Shown here one piece after another: positions 16,201 through 23,465 of a DNA stretch of 64,000 bases (position 1 is the first letter of the stretch; every line of letters begins with the position of its first letter). This DNA is from Amphibacillus jilinensis Y1 (GTDB taxonomy: Bacteria > Bacillota > Bacilli > Bacillales > Amphibacillaceae). The notes beneath the pieces are model-generated. The model was not told the DNA's origin and searched no databases. It saw nothing but the letters and a program-made list of their open reading frames with translations. The stretch spans positions 1,248,619-1,312,618 of the forward strand of contig NZ_JH976434.1 in assembly GCF_000306965.1 (NCBI RefSeq), read 5' to 3'. The translations under genes and the position numbers were made by a program.

Positions 16201-17475
16201 TTGCGTGAATTAAAAATTAATGATAATAAAAAACATTTGCAAACAAGCGAAGGCGAGAGCTTTTTCTATTTAGCTGATACCGTCTGGAGTGCTTTCACGA
16301 ATATAAACTTAACAGATTGGGCCTATTATCTAGATACACGAGCAAAGCAAGGCTTCAACGTTTTACAAATCAATATTTTACCTCAATGGGATCGTAGTCA
16401 CGGACACGCTCACCTCCATCCTTTTGAGCAAACTGACCAAGGGTATAATTTTCACCAGCTTAATGAGGCGTACTTCGAACATGCTGAAACAATGGTGAAA
16501 ATGGCAGTAGAGAAGGGATTTACACCAGCTTTGGTGCTGTTATGGTGTAATTATGTACCAAATACATGGGCGTCTCAACTGATCGATACTATGATAATGC
16601 CGAAAGCAGCAATCCTTCCATATGTTGAAACAGTTGATAAGTATTTTTCTAAATATAATCCTATTTATTTTGTTAGTGGAGATACCGATTTTGAAACAGA
16701 AGAAACCATTGACTATTACCTAATCGCACTAAATAAAATCAAAGAGCTTGCACCACACTGTCTGGCTACCCTCCATATTAAAGGGCGGTTAGCTTCATTA
16801 CCTGAACAACTACAACAGCATCATCATTTGGATTTCTACCTTTATCAATCTGGTCATAACGCATCTTATCAGGAAACAGCCTACACCGTAGCCGAAGCAT
16901 TTGCTCAAAAAACGCCACAGCGACCTGTGATTAATTCAGAACCCTGTTATGAAATGATGGGTTACAGCAGACAAATTTACGGGCGATTTACCCGCTTTGA
17001 TGTTAGAAAGGCAGCTTGGCAAAGCATTCTATCTGGTGCTAGCGCCGGAATTACCTATGGCGCACATGGGATATGGAGTTGGCACGATATAGATAGTAGA
17101 TATGGTACATCACTAGGCGAAGGCTTTGTCACTCCATATCCATGGCGGACCGCTTTAGCATTTAATGGGGCTTGGGATTATAGCTTTATAAAGCGCTTTA
17201 TCAGTGAGCGTGCTTTGTTTTCACTTGAACCCCAGGACATTATTTTAAATAAAACAAATGAGATTCGTGCCGCTAAACAAGGAACAACACTACTTATTTA
17301 TGTACCGTATAATATAAATATTGAACTAACAGGCAAATGGGGAAATAAGCTGGCTAACGTTACAGAATTAGAAACTGGACATAGAGCCGATATACCTCTT
17401 AAACATTCAGATGGTACGACACAAATCCCAATGCATTATTTCACCGGTGATTGCCTTTATCTAATTGAATCTTAA
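16201..17475 (+). CDS. DUF4038 / GH140-like apiosidase, cytoplasmic
   Basis: A 424-residue protein with the apiosidase-like (DUF4038, PF13204) TIM barrel: FFYLADTVWSAF near the start, QGFNVLQINILPQWD, ALVLLWCNY, YFVSGDTDFE (candidate acid Asp) and PVINSEPCYE (candidate catalytic Glu), followed by GAHGIWSWHD and a small C-terminal beta domain (about 340-424). GH140 enzymes remove apiose from pectin rhamnogalacturonan II. It starts at TTG 16201, 6 bases after GGAGGG. No signal peptide is present, unlike secreted relatives, so it should act on an imported, probably phosphorylated, apioside. It is last in the operon, before a terminator. Confidence 0.8.
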   Translation: MRELKINDNKKHLQTSEGESFFYLADTVWSAFTNINLTDWAYYLDTRAKQGFNVLQINILPQWDRSHGHAHLHPFEQTDQGYNFHQLNEAYFEHAETMVKMAVEKGFTPALVLLWCNYVPNTWASQLIDTMIMPKAAILPYVETVDKYFSKYNPIYFVSGDTDFETEETIDYYLIALNKIKELAPHCLATLHIKGRLASLPEQLQQHHHLDFYLYQSGHNASYQETAYTVAEAFAQKTPQRPVINSEPCYEMMGYSRQIYGRFTRFDVRKAAWQSILSGASAGITYGAHGIWSWHDIDSRYGTSLGEGFVTPYPWRTALAFNGAWDYSFIKRFISERALFSLEPQDIILNKTNEIRAAKQGTTLLIYVPYNINIELTGKWGNKLANVTELETGHRADIPLKHSDGTTQIPMHYFTGDCLYLIES

Positions 17476-17489
17476 TCGGTTCCACATTT

Positions 17490-17534
17490 AAATCCCCTTT
17501 GTTTTAGGCCGACCAATAACAAGGGGGATTTTTT
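17490..17534 (+). terminator. Terminator of the apiose operon
   Basis: AAATCCCCTTTGTT pairs with AACAAGGGGGATTT (one G-U) and is followed by a run of T at 17529-17534. It lies 14 bases after the apiosidase stop. Confidence 0.85.
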
Positions 17535-17710
17535 CATCCTACTAGCACACCTAACTTCTTTCCCTTTTTCTTTATTATTGAAAAACGCTTCAACTCCCTC
17601 ACTTCTATTACTTCTACAAAATTTGTCGTAAAAAACTTTAAATATTTTACAAATAAGGGTTGTATTTTTTTGGATTTTATGGTCTTTATAATAGTAAGGA
17701 GGTGAATAAA

Positions 17711-18322
17711 TTGAACGTACCTAATAAATGGAGTAGCAGTAGAGATGTCCAAGCTTTCAAGCATAGCAGCAGGTTTTTCTTTAACAATGTGATCATTAAA
17801 AATTTCCTGCAGTCTGACTATCACCGCTATCTGTTTGATAAAGTAGCAAGGGAACCATCGAAAGCAAACAGGGATGCACTTAATCATTGCTTCAAAGATT
17901 TTTATACTCAAATAAGGTTTATTAGTTATGTATCGAAAGTGATCCATTGGAAGGCCATACAATTTGCAAGAGATCGAACATTAGAAAAAACACATTACAA
18001 GTTATTGCTCGATACCCCGATAAATAATGAAGACAACAGCATCACATGGAAAGATCAGCTTAGAGATGAATCGGTAGCTAGTATTGAGCAACAAGTGATT
18101 AATGCCAGTCATCACTTCGACGATCAGATCCTAAACCCTATGTTATTTCATGGCTGGCAGCAGCTCACCTTAAGACAACAGATGATTTTAGAATACCTGT
18201 ATATCGCAAAAATGAAAGATAAAGAAATTGCCAAGCTATTCGGTATATCCCAGCAAGCAGTATCAAAGTCAAAAATAAAAGCGTTAGCAAAATTAAAATC
18301 TTATTGTCAGGAGGTGTCATAG
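17711..18322 (+). CDS. sigO: SigO-type sigma factor (large subunit with region 4)
   Basis: About 203 residues from TTG 17711, which follows AAGGAGGTG. The C-terminus is a clear sigma-70 region 4 helix-turn-helix (LTLRQQMILEYLYIAKMKDKEIAKLFGISQQAVSKSK-type). The N-terminal half (FKDFYTQIRFISYVSKVIHWKAI) is a divergent core-binding region. With the adjacent YvrJ and RsoA-like genes it resembles the B. subtilis two-protein sigma factor SigO-RsoA, where region 4 and a region-2-like partner are on separate polypeptides. The next gene begins within its stop codon. Targets are unknown, and the secreted protease downstream is a candidate. Confidence 0.7.
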   Translation: MNVPNKWSSSRDVQAFKHSSRFFFNNVIIKNFLQSDYHRYLFDKVAREPSKANRDALNHCFKDFYTQIRFISYVSKVIHWKAIQFARDRTLEKTHYKLLLDTPINNEDNSITWKDQLRDESVASIEQQVINASHHFDDQILNPMLFHGWQQLTLRQQMILEYLYIAKMKDKEIAKLFGISQQAVSKSKIKALAKLKSYCQEVS

Positions 18323-18471
18323 TGGAAGAAGCCCCTTTGTTTCTACAAGTCATTAGCAACTTTGGCTTTCCCATTGCGATAACGATTTTTTTGTTACTTC
18401 GATTTGAAAAAAGGATTGAACAGTTGGAGACGTCATTTAAAGATTTAACAAACACGCTCACAAAAAAATAA
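18322..18471 (+). CDS. yvrJ: YvrJ-family small membrane protein
   Basis: A 49-residue protein starting at GTG, which shares its first base with the stop of the sigma gene and has AGGAGG 6 bases upstream. One membrane segment (FGFPIAITIFLLLRF) is followed by a charged amphipathic tail (EKRIEQLETSFKDL), the layout of YvrJ (PF12841) proteins. In B. subtilis yvrJ belongs to the SigO region. Role unknown; a link to membrane sensing for the sigma pair is inference. Confidence 0.7.
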   Translation: MEEAPLFLQVISNFGFPIAITIFLLLRFEKRIEQLETSFKDLTNTLTKK

Positions 18472-18497
18472 TGCTTGAAAAAGGAGGTTAATCAGCG

Positions 18498-18761
18498 GTG
18501 GATGAGTTAATTGATTTAATTAAACAATTGAACAGCAAGGAAGATGATGGTATTGCTATCAATAAACTCATTAAACAGTTTGAACCTAAAATAAGAAGAA
18601 GTTTACATGAAATAGACGCTCTTGATAGAGAAGATCTTGCTCAAGAAATTAAACTGACACTTATTGAATTCATTTACAAATTCAATGCAGAAGATGTCCC
18701 AAACTTCGAACAATTTATTATTGATATTAACGAGCGTCAATGCAAACAGCTTCATTTTTAA
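18498..18761 (+). CDS. rsoA: RsoA-like sigma co-factor (region 2-like)
   Basis: An 87-residue acidic protein from GTG 18498, preceded by AAGGAGGT. It contains IKQFEPKIRRSLHEIDALDREDLAQEI-like helices, where the D-L-x-Q-E-I pattern is that of sigma region 2, but it has no region 4. B. subtilis RsoA (about 79 residues) has this design and is needed with SigO for transcription. Position two genes after the region-4 protein, with the YvrJ gene in between, supports the pairing. Confidence 0.65.
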   Translation: MDELIDLIKQLNSKEDDGIAINKLIKQFEPKIRRSLHEIDALDREDLAQEIKLTLIEFIYKFNAEDVPNFEQFIIDINERQCKQLHF

Positions 18762-19105
18762 TCACGATATATAGAAAGGATTGTCGACCATTAAATCTAT
18801 TGATTTTCTTCTTACAATCTAACCTGGCCTAAGTAAGTGATTTGATTACTTAGGTCAGCTGTTATGTCCTGTTTTTTTACTTCTGTCCTAAATACTCCTC
18901 AAATCATTCGTTCATTTATCTTTAAAAAATGATCTGCTAGATTCTTTAACATGAGTCGATGCTGTATACCTAGGTCATAAGTCTACTTCCGGCAGTTTAT
19001 TTATTTCATTGATACGTTCTTACAGCGTTATAAAGCAGTTACACAGCCCTATTCCCATATTAAACAAAAATTTTAAATAATTTGAATTTTATTTCTATTT
19101 TCCTA
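18762..19105. other. Intergenic region with one stem-loop
   Basis: The region holds one inverted repeat, CCTAAGTAA (18828-18836) with TTACTTAGG (18846-18854), which may terminate the sigma operon although the T run (18872-18878) is displaced by 17 bases. No convincing gene was found in the rest. Confidence 0.45.
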
Positions 19106-19133
19106 TTGTTTTTATGTAAAAAAATAGTATACT
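19106..19133 (+). promoter_or_regulatory. Promoter of the secreted protease gene
   Basis: -35 TTGTTT (19106-19111), 16-base spacer, -10 TATACT (19128-19133), 42 bases before the ATG. The -35 is weak, so regulation or a different sigma factor (for example the SigO-type pair just upstream) is possible. Confidence 0.45.
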
Positions 19134-19174
19134 AATAGTGTAGTAAAAATTTCCAAAATTAAAAGGAGGATTTG

Positions 19175-20179
19175 ATGAAACATTTGAAGTGGCTTGTTAG
19201 TTTAGTTGTTCTGTCGCTATTGGTTTTTCCTATTGATTCGGTGATGGCTGAAAAAACACTTGAACCTGATCAGCTTTATGAAGCCTTTGAGTTACCAGAA
19301 CTTGATCCAGATAGGGTCAAAGAGATTGAAGTTTTTCTCGAAGAAGAGGGTATCCCTGAAGGGGAAGCTAACCCGACATCTCGTGCATTATCTACCAACA
19401 GCTCTCATCCCTTTTCCTCAATCAGTTTGCAAGGTGAAGTGATTGCCTACGATTCTTTTCAATCATCTATTGAAACCACAGAAACATCAAGTAGTATCCT
19501 TACAGATGACATATCCGTACTAAACGATAACAGAATTCAAGTCAGCAACACGACAGTTAACCCTTATAACGCAACAGCTAGAATTGAAATATTAAATCAT
19601 AGCGGTGGTGGATCGACTTGCTCGGGCTCATTTATTACACCAAATCATGTATTAACCGCAGCCCATTGCGTGTACGATGCTTACAACAACCGTTTCCACC
19701 GTGGTTTTACGGTACGACCTGGTGAAAATGCTGGGAATCTACCTTATGGAACCTATGCAGTAACCAATGCTTGGGTAACAAACGGGTGGGCCTCAACAAC
19801 ACCACCATCTCCAGGATTAATCTATTTAACAGATGTTGTTCATGACTTTGCCGTATTACAGGTTCAAGGCCGACACTCACATACATTAAATGTAGCACGA
19901 GCACAAAACACCGGTGTCAATATCGAGGCGTTAGGTTATCCATTTGATCGCTCAACCATTGGGTCTGGTAATCAACGACTCTACTATTTATTCCGGTCAC
20001 CAGGTAGAATTAATAGCTTTTCTAATGGTGCTATTGTCCATTCAAGTTATATAACAGGCGGACAAAGTGGCGGACCCATTCGAGTCGGTAACCAGACCGT
20101 TTCTGTTAACTCAACAGGAAGCTGGGGACCACAATTCACCAACTCGCATCTTGATTTGATCAATCAATGGACAAATTAA
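19175..20179 (+). CDS. Secreted V8/glutamyl-endopeptidase-type serine protease
   Basis: A 334-residue preproenzyme. The signal peptide (KHLKWLVSLVVLSLLVFPIDSVMA) is about 24 residues, followed by a propeptide to roughly 120. The S1B catalytic triad is visible: His in VLTAAHCVYD, Asp in HDFAVLQV and Ser in ITGGQSGGPI. Two Cys flank the His region (STCSGSF and AAHC) and could form a disulfide. AAAAGGAGGA fits the ATG at 19175 better than the TTG one codon earlier. It probably digests extracellular protein. It stands alone between its own promoter and terminator, downstream of the SigO-type genes. Confidence 0.88.
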   Translation: MKHLKWLVSLVVLSLLVFPIDSVMAEKTLEPDQLYEAFELPELDPDRVKEIEVFLEEEGIPEGEANPTSRALSTNSSHPFSSISLQGEVIAYDSFQSSIETTETSSSILTDDISVLNDNRIQVSNTTVNPYNATARIEILNHSGGGSTCSGSFITPNHVLTAAHCVYDAYNNRFHRGFTVRPGENAGNLPYGTYAVTNAWVTNGWASTTPPSPGLIYLTDVVHDFAVLQVQGRHSHTLNVARAQNTGVNIEALGYPFDRSTIGSGNQRLYYLFRSPGRINSFSNGAIVHSSYITGGQSGGPIRVGNQTVSVNSTGSWGPQFTNSHLDLINQWTN

Positions 20180-20192
20180 TCTTGATATTATG

Positions 20193-20226
20193 AAGGTAGG
20201 AGGCAAGTCGCTTCCTACCTTTTTTA
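20193..20226 (+). terminator. Terminator of the protease gene
   Basis: AAGGTAGGA pairs with TTCCTACCT around a short loop and is followed by TTTTTT at 20221-20225. It lies just beyond the protease stop. Confidence 0.85.
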
Positions 20227-20275
20227 ATATCTTCATAGGTATCAATCGATAAAAATTATTTAAATCAAATTAAAG

Positions 20276-20304
20276 GGTTTAGGGACGGTTATCTATGATA
20301 AAAA
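20276..20304 (+). repeat. Intergenic repeat fragment (3' end only)
   Basis: GGGTTTAGGGACGGTTATCTATGATAAAAA matches only the last 30 or so bases of the repeat family. It abuts the stop of the convergent oxidoreductase gene. Confidence 0.7.
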
Positions 20305-20305
20305 C

Positions 20306-20908
20306 TTAGATCGTTTCAATCAACCGTTCTGCATCTTGCAAATACCCTTCTAATTCTTCACGTGATAAATAAGGTACACGCCCATAAAAGACATGGTCAA
20401 TCAGTTCTACACTGTTTCCATTGAACAACCAATCTGATGTTACTGTACGAATTGCTCTACTTAATGGATTCTCTTTACCATCAATTACTTGTGGCTGACC
20501 CGTTGGTGTAAGAAACAATGCTCGCTTTCCTTTAAATCGGTCAAAGGCATCCTTATCCTCAAAGCTATACGCAAAGCCGTGCTGAAAGACACGATCAATA
20601 TAGCCTTTCATAATAGCCGGCATGCCATTCCACCAGATTGGGAAAATATAAATATACAAATCACTTTCTAGCATCAATTGTTGCTCAATTTTCACATCTT
20701 CTGGAAATTGGGCATGATCTCGAACAAAATTGCCCGCCTCTATATGAATAGTATCTGAACCCTCTAAAATCGGATTAAAGTTCATTTTATATAAGTCTCT
20801 CACGTTGACGTGATAACCTTTCTTTTCAAGTGTTTTTGTCACCCTATCTAACAAAGCATGTGAAAAGCTACCTTGTCTAGGATGCGAAAAAATAATTAAT
20901 GCTTTCAC
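20306..20908 (-). CDS. NAD(P)H:quinone oxidoreductase, flavodoxin-like fold
   Basis: A 200-residue flavoprotein of the NQO1/KefF/MdaB group. It has the N-terminal FMN/FAD phosphate motif IIFSHPRQGSFSHAL and the characteristic YIYIFPIWWNGMPAIMKGYIDRVF-type segment (Pro-x-Trp-Trp) near residues 90-115. It probably reduces quinones or related electrophiles with NAD(P)H in the cytoplasm. It starts at GTG 20908 with GAGGAG 7 bases upstream. It lies just downstream of the M20 pseudogene on the same strand, perhaps once as an operon. Confidence 0.88.
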   Translation of the reverse strand: MKALIIFSHPRQGSFSHALLDRVTKTLEKKGYHVNVRDLYKMNFNPILEGSDTIHIEAGNFVRDHAQFPEDVKIEQQLMLESDLYIYIFPIWWNGMPAIMKGYIDRVFQHGFAYSFEDKDAFDRFKGKRALFLTPTGQPQVIDGKENPLSRAIRTVTSDWLFNGNSVELIDHVFYGRVPYLSREELEGYLQDAERLIETI

Positions 20909-20931
20909 TTAATCAACTCCTCTCTACGCAT

Positions 20932-21390
20932 TTATCCATTATTTTGTAAATCTAAATACTTAACGGTATCGAAAATGACTTGTGCACCCACTGCTAGATC
21001 GCCTTGATCAGCCCATTCTTTGTTCGTAAAAAGATCATCCCCACATCTGTTATTTGGGCAACCACCATCGCATCATGACCAGCACCACTGGGTAGTTCTA
21101 CCGTTTCTAAGCTTTGCTTTGCAATGGCTGAAGCTATCGCATGATTAATCGTTGCAGATGTTTTCACGCCTTGTGACTGTTCGATTACTGTAAAATCAGC
21201 AGTAATGCCGCGCTTGGCTGCAACCCGCTTTAGATCCTGTCTTATTCGACCGACAAGCTTGGCCAATAAAGGGTCGGATAAATCACGCAAATCAACCGTG
21301 AATTCAACCTCACTCGGTATAACATTAATACCGCCTGGCTTAACTTTAATTTGCCGCACCGTTGCGACAGTAGCTTTTTCTGCCTATTGA
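20932..21390 (-). pseudogene. Remnant of an M20 N-carbamoyl-amino-acid hydrolase
   Basis: The reading frame shows the central and C-terminal parts of an M20 enzyme (TVATVRQIKVKPGGINVIPSE, TVDLRDL, LPSGAGHDAMV, GMIFLRTKNG), then shifts frame: K-N-G-L-I-K-A-I-stop in one frame, whereas the adjacent frame continues as a plausible tail to a stop at 20932. The whole N-terminal half with the first metal ligands is missing. The SHNPEE motif is also absent at the expected place. It resembles the intact gene at 6289-7587 and is not expected to make an active enzyme. Confidence 0.75.
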
Positions 21391-21623
21391 CCTCCATCCT
21401 GCCCCTCTCCCTATTTAGTATATTACGATCAACTTCTTAATGCTATCTTCACTAATAATGAAATTAGCATTGAGCACCATCCGCCGTAAGTATGATTGGT
21501 TATCGATCTTAAAACTGATCAAACAGTGAGTCAAATAGATGAGCTGAACTAGGGTTCTAGACTGTTTTTATTAACGCTGATCACACTTATGATTAACTTA
21601 TTAAAGCTTAAAGGATGATAGAA

Positions 21624-21773
21624 ATGAATCCATTATTTTCAATTTGGAGAAACAAACGTGCTAAACCATTAAAAGTAAGTCGTTATGGTCCTTATCAACA
21701 TCAAACGATTGAACAACGCCTTAGTCATGAACGGTACCGTCAACAACAAATAACAATAACGCAAATTCGATAA
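21624..21773 (+). CDS. Small basic hypothetical protein (49 residues)
   Basis: An ATG at 21624 preceded by AAAGGATGATAGAA opens a 49-codon frame that is rich in Arg, Gln and Tyr (NPLFSIWRNKRAKPL, RLSHERYRQQQ). No membrane segment or known motif is seen. The ribosome site is reasonable but there is no homologue I can name, so this could be chance. Confidence 0.4.
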   Translation: MNPLFSIWRNKRAKPLKVSRYGPYQHQTIEQRLSHERYRQQQITITQIR

Positions 21774-21865
21774 TGCGTTAAGTGCTTAAACCTTTACATT
21801 GTGTTGTATTAATATAAGATAATGTTATAGGTTTATTTCACAACTTTGATAGGAGGACGATTAAA

Positions 21866-22243
21866 ATGACATACCAACAGGCACTAGACGCTTACATTGA
21901 AGCAACAAACAGCCATGATTTCAAACAAGTAAAGCAAATCTTAGCTGACGATGCTGTTTATTGGTTTACTGATCAAACATGTACAACACCTGATCAAATC
22001 CAAAATTATTTTGAAACCGCATGGACAATTATTCAAGAAGAAGTTTATCAAGCTCGTGATGTCAAATGGATTAGCACAGACGCAACGAGTGCAACCTGTT
22101 TATACACTTATTATTACGAAGGGTATATTGACGGGAGCTTTGTCTCAGGGAGCGGTCGGGCTACGAACGTGTTTGTTAAGAATAGCGAGAACGAGTGGAA
22201 ACTTATTCACGAACATTTAAGTCCACAACCAGATAGCGTATAA
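21866..22243 (+). CDS. NTF2/SnoaL-like protein
   Basis: A 125-residue single-domain protein with the cone-shaped NTF2-like fold pattern: an N-terminal helix YQQALDAYIEATNSHDFKQV, then LADDAVYWFTD, and a C-terminal sheet TNVFVKNSENEWKLIHEHLS ending in the family's typical W-x-x-x-H-x-H-x-S. AGGAGGA precedes the ATG. Members are small-molecule binders or isomerases of varied role, and no specific function can be given. It appears to be a single-gene unit. Confidence 0.8.
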   Translation: MTYQQALDAYIEATNSHDFKQVKQILADDAVYWFTDQTCTTPDQIQNYFETAWTIIQEEVYQARDVKWISTDATSATCLYTYYYEGYIDGSFVSGSGRATNVFVKNSENEWKLIHEHLSPQPDSV

Positions 22244-22403
22244 AAACGTTTTTGCATCGATCCGATCACTAAACGGTTGATAACACCTCTGATTCTTATG
22301 CTTGAAACGTTCGGATCCACATTTTCATGAAATTCAAACGAAAGCAAGTCATGTATGATCTGGTATTAACACCATATTTTTAGGTCATGGAGGGGATTTA
22401 CTA

Positions 22404-23012
22404 ATGAACCAACTTTACCGATTGCAAAAGTACGATCTAACCAAGGCGAGCGAAGTACTCGTTAATGCATTTATGAATGACCCACTATTAAACGCTTTTA
22501 AAGATCAACCAAACTTTAAGGAAAAATATAAAGCTTTTTATACCGTACCTTTAACGTACGCCTTCAAATATGGCGAAGTATATGCGCCTACTAAACAGTT
22601 AGAAGGCATCATGGCATGGACAACGGGTGATGTTGCTGAAATGACCTTTGGGCGTATGCTTAGAAGTGGAGCCATGCTTCCTGCCTTCCGAATGGGAATG
22701 CAATCACAGAAAAATATTATGCCTTTTGTTAACCAATTGGCAAGCGATCGGGCTAAAAATATGGAAGGGAAAACGTTCTATTACTTAGCATTAATCGGTG
22801 TTGACCCAGCATATCAAGGACAAGGTTATGGAAAAACATTACTTAACAGCTTAATTGAAAAAAGTGAACGCGATCAAATACCCCTTTATTTAGAGACAGA
22901 AACAGAAAAAAATGTAGCAATCTACCAACATTTTGGCTTCAACGTACTGACAGAAACGCCATTACCTTCATTAGATATGAAAGCTTGGACATTGTTACGA
23001 CAACCTTCTTGA
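22404..23012 (+). CDS. GNAT-family N-acetyltransferase
   Basis: A 202-residue acetyltransferase with the acetyl-CoA signature YYLALIGVDPAYQGQGYGKTLLNSLIE (Q-x-x-G-x-G/A) near residues 130-155 and LYLETETEKNVAIYQHFGF near the C-terminus, as in small-molecule or antibiotic acetyltransferases. The acceptor is unknown. It has its own ribosome site (GGAGGG). A small hairpin AAAACG-TAAG-CGTTTT at 23032-23047 follows the stop and may terminate it. Confidence 0.85.
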   Translation: MNQLYRLQKYDLTKASEVLVNAFMNDPLLNAFKDQPNFKEKYKAFYTVPLTYAFKYGEVYAPTKQLEGIMAWTTGDVAEMTFGRMLRSGAMLPAFRMGMQSQKNIMPFVNQLASDRAKNMEGKTFYYLALIGVDPAYQGQGYGKTLLNSLIEKSERDQIPLYLETETEKNVAIYQHFGFNVLTETPLPSLDMKAWTLLRQPS

Positions 23013-23031
23013 TTTTAGTATCACCTTGATC

Positions 23032-23050
23032 AAAACGTAAGCGTTTTTGT
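23032..23050 (+). terminator. Weak terminator after the GNAT gene
   Basis: AAAACG (23032-23037), loop TAAG, CGTTTTT. A short A/T-flanked stem, suggestive only. Confidence 0.35.
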
Positions 23051-23123
23051 GATTTGGGCTTGCATTGGCTTGCAAACTTTTATATAATGCCTTTAATAAG
23101 AATTTTCGAAAAATATTGATTTT

Positions 23124-23228
23124 TACAAAACGCACCTTATATCAGTAGGCGGGGGCGTTTTTCTCCCATTTATTTCTATCTGAATGGATCAGGGCACTAG
23201 TGTCCATTATCTCTCACTGTCTAGAAGG
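23124..23228 (+). repeat. Intergenic repeat copy, 3' end missing
   Basis: Contains ACAAAACGCACCTTATATCAGT, GAATGGATCAGGGCACTAGTGTCC and TATCTCTCACTGTCTAGA, matching the first two thirds of the family. The TTTACGGACGG end is lost or diverged. Confidence 0.65.
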
Positions 23229-23251
23229 TGTGTTGACTAAATTCATGTTCT

Positions 23252-23296
23252 CAACGCCCTTGTTGCTCTTTTAGGAGCAATGGGGGCGTTTTTATT
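23252..23296 (+). terminator. Strong terminator
   Basis: AACGCCCTTGTTGCTC and GAGCAATGGGGGCGTT pair around TTTTAG, followed by TTTATTTT. There is no gene immediately upstream on the plus strand, so it may end readthrough from the GNAT gene 240 bases before, across the repeat copy. Confidence 0.75.
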
Positions 23297-23387
23297 TTCG
23301 GGAAAATTGCGGTAAGTTCTTTCGCTGATGCTTACCCTATTAATGCTGGTACCCAGTCAATGGGGCGGATCCGTAAAGCAATAAAAA

Positions 23388-23428
23388 TGCATGATCCATT
23401 ATTAAATAAACGGATCATGCGTTTTTTG
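23388..23428 (-). terminator. Terminator of the lipoprotein esterase gene
   Basis: GCATGATCC and GGATCATGC form a 9-bp stem, with A/T runs on both sides so it can act in both directions. It lies about 40 bases beyond the esterase stop. Confidence 0.75.
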
Positions 23429-23465
23429 TCTTATCTTTACTTTTGTTGATTTTAGCTAATCTTAC

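Noticed and set aside
17534-17962. Minus-strand open frame overlapping the sigma gene
   Set aside because: It is antisense to the SigO-like coding region. It has no ribosome site and its composition does not look like a protein.
17711-20179. Prophage or conjugative element origin for the sigma cassette
   Set aside because: No integrase, structural, replication or conjugation genes are present around it. The three small genes match the SigO-type set better.
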